A DNA stretch of 64,000 bases from Globisporangium splendens. Its lineage: Eukaryota > Oomycota > Peronosporomycetes > Pythiales > Pythiaceae. The DNA lies in NCBI GenBank assembly GCA_006386115.1, contig VFIW01000012.1:1001502-1065501 (forward strand), in the 5' to 3' direction. The position numbers were made by a program, and so were the translations under genes. The notes below the pieces were generated by a model. That model saw nothing but the letters and a program-made list of their open reading frames with translations, made no database searches and was not told the origin of the DNA. Positions within the stretch are counted from its first letter, which is position 1; each line of letters begins with the position of its first letter. Shown one piece after another: positions 49,286 to 58,200 of this stretch.

Positions 49286-52200
49286 CTACGTCATGCGATG
49301 CGGTAGGCCTCTCGTAGGGTTGCTGATGATGCGCCGCTGTGTTCCCCCCCTGGTTGGTGGACGCGGTGCGGCAGGCCGGTATCTCGGTCGTTCGCGGCCT
49401 GCGCGACCGTAGGTACATCGTTCCTGCGCGTCTCGGCGTCTTGGATCGTCGCTGGCGTGGCTCGGTCGCTGTCTTCGGCTGGTGGCGCGCTCTTCGTTGG
49501 TCGCGCTGGTCGCGGAGGTGGTGCCGCGGCGGCTCTCGTCGTGGCGCGCTCGTTTTTGTTGTTGCTGCTGCGCGTCTCGGCGTCTTGGATCGTCGCTGGC
49601 GTGGCTCGGTCGCTGTCTTCGGCTGGTGGCGCGCTCTTCGTTGGTCGCGCTGGTCGCGGAGGTGGTGCCGCGGCGGCTCTCGTCGTGGCGCGCTCGTTTT
49701 TGTTGTTGTTGCTGCGCGTCTCGGCGTCTTGGATCGTCGCTGGCGTGGCTCGAGCCTGCGCTGCTGGTATTAGGCTGCGCTGGTGTCGGTGACTCCGCTG
49801 TCGTGGTGCGTTGTTCACGCCGAATTTGCTCTCCGCCGGCGTGGAGTCGCCATATGCGGTGGCTCGACTGGATTGCCGTGGCTGAGCCACGGCGATTGAG
49901 CTGGTTGGCAGTACGTTTGTGGAGGCCGAGGTGCTCAGTGAAGATCTTGTAGTTGCGGGTCCCGACCCCGCCCAGCGATCCGAACACAATCGCCGATAGA
50001 TGCACTTGCCATCCTTGACGTTCAAGGTGGAGTTTTATAGGCGCGTACTTTCGTACCTTGTGTTCGTACGCGAAGGCGAGGTTGGAGCTCGCCGGGTCGT
50101 CGCCTGATTGCTCCTCGAAGGAGATCGACAGATCGGATAAGTACACCGTGCCGGTGGCGTGGTCAAACAGTTGAATATCGGGTCGATAGGCGGGGCCAGT
50201 GAAGCCGGACACGGGTTCGTCGTAGTGGGCTGTGAGCCTGCCTTGTGAGCTTGCCACCACGGGAGAGACTGCATTCTTGATGAGCTGGAGGATGTTGTCG
50301 TGGCGGCCGCGGATTGCCTCTTCGTTGCCGGGGCAATGGTTGATGACGTGTGGCAGCGTCTCCTGGTGGGTGCATCCTGGATGACGGCATACTGCATTGC
50401 GGAGCTGTCGCATGCGTTTCAGCACCGCGCGGGTGCAAACAAGGTTGAGGCGAGCGCGAAGGGCAAACCGGAATTCAGCATCGCTGAGGCCTCCGCCGCG
50501 GGACAGAAAAGCACTGCCGAAGCCGCCGTGAGCGCGGACTGTGCGACCTTGGTCTGAGGCCGCCTTCCATTCCGCGAGCGCGAGCATTTTCATGTGTTGC
50601 TTGAGTTGTCGTGCTACGGTCTTGTGGCGCAGTGCGTGGCGGTGGTGCGGGACGCGTAGTTGGAGCATCTTTTCTGTGGCAACTCCTTCGGGTGAGGTGA
50701 ACACCTCGGTGGTGAATTGTAGGTTGTAGGAGCGCAGATGGCGTTGCACATCAATCCACATGGAGCCAATGTCGCCATGGGTCCGCTTCGCGGTGGCATG
50801 CGGGGAATCAGGCAACTTGGAGTTAAGAAATAGCTGAATGAGTTCTTCGTCCTTCTCTCGCCAATGCGCCGCATCGAGTTTAAATCGCAGCTGGATTATT
50901 TGGATGACTTGAGCACGGGCAATTGCTCTCACGCTAGAGTCCCTTGAGTGCAGCATCTGCCAGCCGTGCGCGATTTGGAGCGCGGCATGAAGGTCCTTGA
51001 GCTTGACGAAGCCCAGTCCCCCACTGGACTGCGGCGCGAAGAACGCTGCGCTGAGTGAGACTGGCGGCAGGCGGAGCACGTGTCGAAGTCCCTTGGTCAG
51101 CGCTGAGTCGAAGCCCTGGAGTTGAGACTGTAGGGGGCGGACGTGGCGTAGGAGATATTCGATTTGGGGAACCACGTACGTTTTTATGGCCCGTACCATT
51201 TGCCACGGAGCGAGGTCCGAGCGGAAAATGGCGGATATGTCCCGCTTCAGCTCTGCAAGTCTTGGAGCGATGGATACGCGTCGTTTGGTATGGTTGAATC
51301 CGTCACCGATACCGAGGTAGGTGTAGCTTTGCGACAGGTCCAACGTCGGGATCGGGTCACCGTCGAGGGTGAGGGAGGCTGCATTCGGATCCGCGTGTAG
51401 CTTCCTGCCGAGGTCTGGCTTCGCTGAGAGAGACGCGCACTTGGCTGGGTTGGCTGCCATTGTTGACCAGCGCAGGAATGTTGTCACCAGGTGGTGCGCT
51501 TTCTGGATGCCTTCTGCACTGTTGCTGAAGGTCTTTAGGTCGTCAGCGTACGCGGACACGGACACGCTCACGCCAGTTGCCAGTGGGATTCCAGAGGCGA
51601 GCCCATGGAGCGCGCGGATGAGCGGCATGATCCCCACCAGGAACAGGTGTGGGCTTAGCGGACATCCTTGGTAGACACCAGTTTCTTGTCGGATCGGGTC
51701 CGTCGCGCCACCTACCGCGTTCGCAACTGTGTAGTACGAGTCTTGGTAGATGTTTTCACAGCGCTCAACGAATGCGGGGTCAACGCCAATGACCCGCAAG
51801 ACCTGCCACATGAGTAGCGGTGGTATCGAGCCGAATGCATTCTTAAAGTCGTACCACACCATGTGTATGGCACGGGGCTTGCGGCGCGTTTGGTCGAGGA
51901 CGGCAGAGCTCACGAAGTTGTGCTCATTGGCTCCGTTAAAGTGGCGGAAGCCTTTCTGCGCGTCCGTGAGACGGTCATTCGCGTCCAGCCACCGCGTCAG
52001 CCGTAGCGCTAGCAGTCCGGTGTACAGCTTGTAGATACACGGCTGCAGGCAGATTGGCCGCCAGTTGGATGGGTCCTTGGGGTCCCCTTTCTTGAAGATG
52101 AGCTGGGTGACGCCAACCTTCCACGTGCTGGGCACCTTGCGGTGTGACCAGCAGAAACTGAACGCCGCATGCAATGCTGGGAGTAGCTCAAACCGGAACT

Positions 52201-54751
52201 TCTTGAATACATCGTAGCCGATGCCGTCGATACCTGGACTGGAGGCGGCGTCTGCTCGCTGGAACTGGTCTTCAACTTCATCTTCGGTGATATCTTCGGA
52301 GAAGGCGTCGGGCGCTTTGGTCGCGATTGGGAGTGCCTCCAGGAGCTGGCGAAAGACGGCACCGGTTGCGTCATTGTAGTCAAAGTGGCGCGTCGGCGCA
52401 CTAATTCCCTGGAAGTAGCGCTGGATCTCGTCGCGAGGGATTGGGCAGGTATTCGGAGCCAAAGCACCGGTGCCGTCGACGTTGACCGGGAGAAGTAGCT
52501 GGTGCATACACGCTTTTTCGTTCGTGTCGAAGCGTTTGCGCGTGCGTTCGCGTCGAAGCGCGCTCCTCACCCGTCCGGCACGTCGGCGTGCCTTTTGGAT
52601 GCAGCGTTGGGACGCCTGGGGTGCTCGTTGGGCTGCCACCAGGTCGTCGAGAGCTTGGTCCAGTGCTTGGTGCACCGGCTCACTGGATACTCGTGGCGGA
52701 CGTCGTTGCTGGTGCTGCTGGTCTTGGGGTGGGCGAGGCGGGGACCGTTGGCGCGTGCAGAAAGGCACGAGAGCCGTGTACAGTTGTGGTGTGAGGGCAC
52801 TGATGATGCCTTCACCTGCTTCCCAGGTGTCGGTGTCTGCGATGCGGTCCGCGAACGTGTTCGCGATCTTGGTCACGGCCACTGACGCCATCTCGTCCTC
52901 GCTCTCAGTGAGTTGTCGCAGTCGGAGCCGACGTCGGCGCGCGGGTACGTAGTCGGGACCGATGTTGAAAGTCGGGAAGACTTCGCCATCGGTGTGCAGC
53001 GTTGCGTCGGCTTCGGCGTCCAGATCTTCCATCTCGTGGTTCGCGGCGGCTTGATCAAGGTCGGGGTCGATGTCTTCCATTGGTTCGGTGGGACTTGGGG
53101 CTCGAGGTGGTGACACTGCCGTGATGAAGCTAGCCGGGGAGCAGCACTCGGTGCTATTGGTGCCATGGGTGGCACACACAATATTCGTGCGCCGGGTGTT
53201 CAACCCCTGGTTGGCCAGGCGGTCGGCATGTTGGTTTGCAAACCTGTCGATGTGCTTGAGTTGGTACTGGGCGAGTCGTCGCAGCAGGTCCTTGGCTTTC
53301 TTGCGGAGCTTCCGTAGGCGTGGGTTGTTGCACCCGAACTCGCCTCGGAGCTGGGCGAGCACGAGCGTGCTGTCTCCCTCGATGCGCAGGCGTCGAGCTC
53401 CGTGGTGCGTTGCACTTTGTAGCCCGGCGATTAGCGCCATATATTCCGCTGTGTTGTTGGTGTTGGTCTTGGACGGTAGGAAGTGCGCGATTGTCCACTT
53501 GACGGCGCCGTCGGGGTGGAAGAGCGCTGCACCGGCGCCGGCGGCACCTGGGTTGCGGCGACATGCTCCGTCGAATCGGAGCACCCACGGCAGGCGTGGT
53601 GTGGATGCTGGAGCTGGAGGTGGTGCTGTTGCTGCTGTTGGGGTCAATATTGGTGCTGGAGTCAATGCTGGCGCTGGGGCAGGCGTAGTTGATGGAGCAG
53701 GAGCAGGGGTCGATGCTGGAGCTAAGGCTGGGGGCGTTAGTGGTGCTGGGTCAGGAGCCGGTACAGGAGCAGGAGCAGGGGTGGGAGTCGGTATTGGAGC
53801 TGGATCAATGGTCGGCGTATGTGCTGGAGCAGACGCCGAAGTTGGGCTTGGTGCTGGGGACATGACTGGTGGCGGGGCTCGCGACGGCGCAGAGCCAGGA
53901 GCCGCGGCTCGTGTCGAGACCGTGGCGAAGAGGCGAGCGAGAAACTGTGACGCTCGAGTTGATGGGTCAGGGGGGATGGCCGGGATCGCCCCAAACGCGG
54001 GCGATATCGAGGGGGGAATCGGTATCGCAGGCGACACTGGTTCGTCGGCGAGGCTGGCCGCGTGGTCGCGCGTAGTAGCGGGGGGAGTGATCGGCTCCGA
54101 GATATGGGGTACGGCCATTGTCTCGGTGTCGACCTCGAGAGTGGGGTGCCTTGGACTCTGGTGTGGAGCTGCTGGTACCATCGCCGCGGGATCGGGATAG
54201 GCGTCGGCCGTCGGCGCCTGCGTGGCACCGTCGCCGGCGTCTGTTGGGTTGTCGCGCTGCACGTCTAGTAGGCAGGCTTCGGCGTGCCGTGTCGCCGCAA
54301 TGCGCGAGGTGTACGAGACGCCGCAGGCGCAGCCTGCGTGGAAGATGTCGACAAAGTCGACACCGCGATGGTGGCGATGGCGGTGGGAGCGCAGCTCTGC
54401 CATGTGTGGCGCGGCAAAGCCGCACGCGACGCATCGGAAGAGTCTTGCGTTGTGGGCGAAGATCGATAGCGGTGGTGGACGCTCAACCGCGTGGACGACT
54501 GGCGGGGGCTCATGGAGCGGCGTGGACCATTCGGTGGCCGGGATGGTTGGTGGTGGGAGCGGCACAGCTGCAGCGGCGACAACGGCGAGCGGGCTCGCGT
54601 CCGTGTCGTTGTCGCTGTCTTCGTCTGCGCTCAGGAACGCAGCGTCGCTGCTGCCGACGCTGATCGCGTCGTTGTCGTCGTCGCGCGCGGTCGAGGCCGC
54701 GCTGTCCAGCGAGTCGGCGCGCGCGCGCGGGAGCCACGAGAAGATGGCCAT
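49286..54751 (-). CDS. RNase H-RT-endonuclease protein of a Utopia-like non-LTR element (array element 1)
   Basis: 1821 residues from ATG 54751 (MAIFSWLPRARADSL). Order: C2H2 finger (CVACGFAAPHMAELRSHRHR) near 108; a long Pro/Ala linker; RNase H at about 389-530 (LRFDGACRRNPGAAGAGAAL, NNTAEYMALIAGL, IEGDSTLVLAQ, NQHADRLANQG); reverse transcriptase (FKKGDPKDPSNWRPICLQ, YDFKNAFGSIP, GVYQGCPLSPHLF, catalytic SAYADDLKTF near 1066); CCHC finger CRHPGCTHQETLPHVINHC near 1454; restriction-like endonuclease at about 1520-1575 (YRPDIQLF, VYLSDLSISFEEQ, YEHKVRKYAPIK). A basic, Gln-rich tail has two full copies of a 48-residue repeat. The frame is intact, so it may be active. A 925-bp stretch (50663-51587) differs sharply from the other copies. 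Confidence 0.88.
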   Translation of the reverse strand: MAIFSWLPRARADSLDSAASTARDDDNDAISVGSSDAAFLSADEDSDNDTDASPLAVVAAAAVPLPPPTIPATEWSTPLHEPPPVVHAVERPPPLSIFAHNARLFRCVACGFAAPHMAELRSHRHRHHRGVDFVDIFHAGCACGVSYTSRIAATRHAEACLLDVQRDNPTDAGDGATQAPTADAYPDPAAMVPAAPHQSPRHPTLEVDTETMAVPHISEPITPPATTRDHAASLADEPVSPAIPIPPSISPAFGAIPAIPPDPSTRASQFLARLFATVSTRAAAPGSAPSRAPPPVMSPAPSPTSASAPAHTPTIDPAPIPTPTPAPAPVPAPDPAPLTPPALAPASTPAPAPSTTPAPAPALTPAPILTPTAATAPPPAPASTPRLPWVLRFDGACRRNPGAAGAGAALFHPDGAVKWTIAHFLPSKTNTNNTAEYMALIAGLQSATHHGARRLRIEGDSTLVLAQLRGEFGCNNPRLRKLRKKAKDLLRRLAQYQLKHIDRFANQHADRLANQGLNTRRTNIVCATHGTNSTECCSPASFITAVSPPRAPSPTEPMEDIDPDLDQAAANHEMEDLDAEADATLHTDGEVFPTFNIGPDYVPARRRRLRLRQLTESEDEMASVAVTKIANTFADRIADTDTWEAGEGIISALTPQLYTALVPFCTRQRSPPRPPQDQQHQQRRPPRVSSEPVHQALDQALDDLVAAQRAPQASQRCIQKARRRAGRVRSALRRERTRKRFDTNEKACMHQLLLPVNVDGTGALAPNTCPIPRDEIQRYFQGISAPTRHFDYNDATGAVFRQLLEALPIATKAPDAFSEDITEDEVEDQFQRADAASSPGIDGIGYDVFKKFRFELLPALHAAFSFCWSHRKVPSTWKVGVTQLIFKKGDPKDPSNWRPICLQPCIYKLYTGLLALRLTRWLDANDRLTDAQKGFRHFNGANEHNFVSSAVLDQTRRKPRAIHMVWYDFKNAFGSIPPLLMWQVLRVIGVDPAFVERCENIYQDSYYTVANAVGGATDPIRQETGVYQGCPLSPHLFLVGIMPLIRALHGLASGIPLATGVSVSVSAYADDLKTFSNSAEGIQKAHHLVTTFLRWSTMAANPAKCASLSAKPDLGRKLHADPNAASLTLDGDPIPTLDLSQSYTYLGIGDGFNHTKRRVSIAPRLAELKRDISAIFRSDLAPWQMVRAIKTYVVPQIEYLLRHVRPLQSQLQGFDSALTKGLRHVLRLPPVSLSAAFFAPQSSGGLGFVKLKDLHAALQIAHGWQMLHSRDSSVRAIARAQVIQIIQLRFKLDAAHWREKDEELIQLFLNSKLPDSPHATAKRTHGDIGSMWIDVQRHLRSYNLQFTTEVFTSPEGVATEKMLQLRVPHHRHALRHKTVARQLKQHMKMLALAEWKAASDQGRTVRAHGGFGSAFLSRGGGLSDAEFRFALRARLNLVCTRAVLKRMRQLRNAVCRHPGCTHQETLPHVINHCPGNEEAIRGRHDNILQLIKNAVSPVVASSQGRLTAHYDEPVSGFTGPAYRPDIQLFDHATGTVYLSDLSISFEEQSGDDPASSNLAFAYEHKVRKYAPIKLHLERQGWQVHLSAIVFGSLGGVGTRNYKIFTEHLGLHKRTANQLNRRGSATAIQSSHRIWRLHAGGEQIRREQRTTTAESPTPAQPNTSSAGSSHASDDPRRRDAQQQQQKRARHDESRRGTTSATSATNEERATSRRQRPSHASDDPRRRDAQQQQQKRARHDESRRGTTSATSATNEERATSRRQRPSHASDDPRRRDAQERCTYGRAGRERPRYRPAAPRPPTRGGTQRRIISNPTRGLPHRMT
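49432..49765 (-). repeat. 144-bp coding minisatellite in the element 1 C-terminus
   Basis: The 48-residue unit begins SHASDDPRRRDAQQQQQKRA and ends SRRQRP. Element 1 has two full units plus a partial one; the next two elements have one full unit plus a partial one. Confidence 0.85.
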
Positions 54752-54876
54752 GGCGCGGACGCACACGCCAGGCGCACGCACACACTCGCGGACGAGGGCG
54801 TCACTCGCAGAGAAGGCAACTGAGTAGAGCTTTAAGGGTGGGGCGGGAGAGTATCGACCGCGAAGGCTGGAAGGGC
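54752..54876 (-). other. 5' leader of array element 1
   Basis: Short GC-rich leader between the ATG and the U1-like block. The frame stays open upstream but without an ATG. The corresponding stretch before element 2 is 60582-60707 and has one base fewer after a CA-repeat change. Confidence 0.5.
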
Positions 54877-55042
54877 GGTGGGGGCGGCGCACGCGCTCAC
54901 CCCCGCTGACAAAAATTCTACTGTGGAGTTACCCAAAAGGCATTCCTGAACCATTACAGCACCAGCGTGTAAGGGGCCTGCTCCGGCTCATGTTAATCAC
55001 CTCATTGATCGTGATCAAACACCAGTCGTGTTATACGTGTAT
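54877..55042 (-). ncRNA. U1 snRNA-like block, copy B (uncertain)
   Basis: The same block as copy A with the Sm-like site at 54917-54910. It differs at the third hairpin, where one G is missing and one base changed (ACCCAAAAGGCA against ACCCGAAAGGGCA on the plus strand). Confidence 0.3.
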
Positions 55043-55211
55043 TTCAGCCAATATAGAACCCCACTGCGGGTGTAAAATGTAAGCTAATTCGGAAAGGGGA
55101 GCTAGCAATGTGGGTACGTATGCATGTATGTAAAAATAGACAACAAATGTCGTCCAGTGGCACCCTTGTCGTGGTATGTCGATTCAATTGGGCTTGAGAA
55201 GAACGGTTTCC

Positions 55212-58200
55212 TTAATGGAGGGTGTTCTTGCGATCACATAGAGGATCTGGGAGCTTCGCTACTACGTCATGCGATGCGGTAGGCCTCTCGTAGGGTGCTG
55301 ATGATGCGCCGCTGTGTTCCCCCCCTGGTTGGTGGACGCGGTGCGGCAGGCTGGTATCTCGTCGTTCGCGGCCTGCGCGACCGTAGGTACATCGTTCCTG
55401 CGCGTCTCGGCGTCTTGGATCGTCGCTGGCGTGGCTCGGTCGCTGTCTTCGGCTGGTGGCGCGCTCTTCGTTGGTCGCGCTGGTCGCGGAGGTGGTGCCG
55501 CGGCGGCTCTCGTCGTGGCGCGCTCGTTTTTGTTGTTGTTGCTGCGCGTCTCGGCGTCTTGGATCGTCGCTGGCGTGGCTCGAGCCTGCGCTGCTGGTAT
55601 TAGGCTGCGCTGGTGTCGGTGACTCCGCTGTCGTGGTGCGTTGTTCACGCCGAATTTGCTCTCCGCCGGCGTGGAGTCGCCATATGCGGTGGCTCGACTG
55701 GATTGCCGTGGCTGAGCCACGGCGATTGAGCTGGTTGGCAGTACGTTTGTGGAGGCCGAGGTGCTCAGTGAAGATCTTGTAGTTGCGGGTCCCGACCCCG
55801 CCCAGCGATCCGAACACAATCGCCGATAGATGCACTTGCCATCCTTGACGTTCAAGGTGGAGTTTTATAGGCGCGTACTTTCGTACCTTGTGTTCGTACG
55901 CGAAGGCGAGGTTGGAGCTCGCCGGGTCGTCGCCTGATTGCTCCTCGAAGGAGATCGACAGATCGGATAAGTACACCGTGCCGGTGGCGTGGTCAAACAG
56001 TTGAATATCGGGTCGATAGGCGGGGCCAGTGAAGCCGGACACGGGTTCGTCGTAGTGGGCTGTGAGCCTGCCTTGTGAGCTTGCCACCACGGGAGAGACT
56101 GCATTCTTGATGAGCTGGAGGATGTTGTCGTGGCGGCCGCGGATTGCCTCTTCGTTGCCGGGGCAATGGTTGATGACGTGTGGCAGCGTCTCCTGGTGGG
56201 TGCATCCTGGATGACGGCATACTGCATTGCGGAGCTGTCGCATGCGTTTCAGCACCGCGCGGGTGCAAACAAGGTTGAGGCGAGCGCGAAGGGCAAACCG
56301 GAATTCAGCATCGCTGAGGCCTCCGCCGCGGGACAGAAAAGCACTGCCGAAGCCGCCGTGAGCGCGGACTGTGCGACCTTGGTCTGAGGCCGCCTTCCAT
56401 TCCGCGAGCGCGAGCATTTTCATGTGTTGCTTGAGTTGTCGTGCTACGGTCTTGTGGCGCAGTGCGTGGCGGTGGTGCGGGACGCGTAGTTGAAGCATCC
56501 TTTCTGTGGCGACTCCTTCGGGTGAAGTAAACACCTCGGTGGTGAATTGTAGGTTGTAGGAGCGCAGGTGACGTTGCACATCAATCCACATGGAGCCAAT
56601 GTCGCCATGGGTCCGCTTCACGGTGGCATGCGGGGAATCAGGCAACTTGGAGTTAAGAAATAGCTGGATGAGTTCTTCGTCCTTTTCTCGCCAATGTGTC
56701 GCATCGAGTTTAAATCGCAGCTGGATTATTTGGATGACTTGAGCACGGGCGATTGCTCGTATGCTGGGGTCCCTCGAGTGCAGCATCTGCCAGCCGTGCG
56801 CGATTTGAAGTGCGGCATGAAGGTCCTTGAGCTTGACGAAACCCAGTCCCCCACTAGACTGCGGCGCGAAGAACGCTGCGCTGAGTGAGACTGGCGGCAG
56901 GCGGAGCACGTGTCGAAGTCCCTTGGTCAGCGCTGAGTCGAAGCCCTGGAGTTGAGACTGTAGGGGGCGGACGTGGCGTAGGAGATATTCGATTTGGGGA
57001 ACCACGTACGTCTTTATGGCCCGTACCATTTGCCACGGAGCGAGGTCCGAGCGGAAGATGGTGGACATGTCCCGCTTCAGCTCTGCGAGCCTTGGAGCGA
57101 TGGATACGCGTCGCTTGACGTGATTGAATCCGTCGCCGACACCGAGGTAGGTGTAGCTTTGCGATAGGTCCATCGTCGGGATCGGATCACCGTCGAGGGT
57201 GAGGGAGACTGCATTCGGATCCGCGTGCAGCTTCCTGCCGAGGTCTGGCTTCACTGAGAGAGACGCGCACTTGGCTGGGTTGGCTGCCATTGTTGACCAG
57301 CGCAGGAATGATGTCACCAGGTGGTGCGCTTTCTGGATGCCTTCTACGCTGTTGCTGAAGGTTTTTAGGTCGTCAGCGTACGCGGACACAGACACGCTCA
57401 CATCAGTTGCCAGTGGAATTCCAGAGGCGAGCCCATGGAGCGCGCGGATGAGCGGCATGATCCCCACCAGGAACAGGTGTGGGCTTAGCGGACATCCTTG
57501 GTAGACACCAGTTTCTTGTCGGATCGGGTCCGTCGCGCCACCTACCGCGTTCGCAACTGTGTAGTACGAGTCTTGGTAGATGTTTTCACAGCGCTCAACG
57601 AATGCGGGGTCAACGCCAATGACCCGCAAGACCTGCCACATGAGTAGCGGTGGTATCGAGCCGAATGCATTCTTAAAGTCGTACCACACCATGTGTATGG
57701 CACGGGGCTTGCGGCGCGTTTGGTCGAGGACGGCAGAGCTCACGAAGTTGTGCTCATTGGCTCCGTTAAAGTGGCGGAAGCCTTTCTGCGCGTCCGTGAG
57801 ACGGTCATTCGCGTCCAGCCACCGCGTCAGCCGTAGCGCTAGCAGTCCGGTGTACAGCTTGTAGATACACGGCTGCAGGCAGATTGGCCGCCAGTTGGAT
57901 GGGTCCTTGGGGTCCCCTTTCTTGAAGATGAGCTGGGTGACGCCAACCTTCCACGTGCTGGGCACCTTGCGGTGTGACCAGCAGAAACTGAACGCCGCAT
58001 GCAATGCTGGGAGTAGCTCAAACCGGAACTTCTTGAATACATCGTAGCCGATGCCGTCGATACCTGGACTGGAGGCGGCGTCTGCTCGCTGGAACTGGTC
58101 TTCAACTTCATCTTCGGTGATATCTTCGGAGAAGGCGTCGGGCGCTTTGGTCGCGATTGGGAGTGCCTCCAGGAGCTGGCGAAAGACGGCACCGGTTGCG

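Noticed and set aside
53070..54200. Plus-strand Gly/Ala-rich ORF of 376 codons (also 58900-60030)
   Set aside because: Opposite the Pro/Ala linker of the retroelement protein; a shadow of low-complexity coding.
48893..55260. U2 snRNA as the target of the array elements
   Set aside because: I looked on both strands for the conserved U2 branch-recognition GTAGTA region and neighbouring sequence in the spacers and found none.
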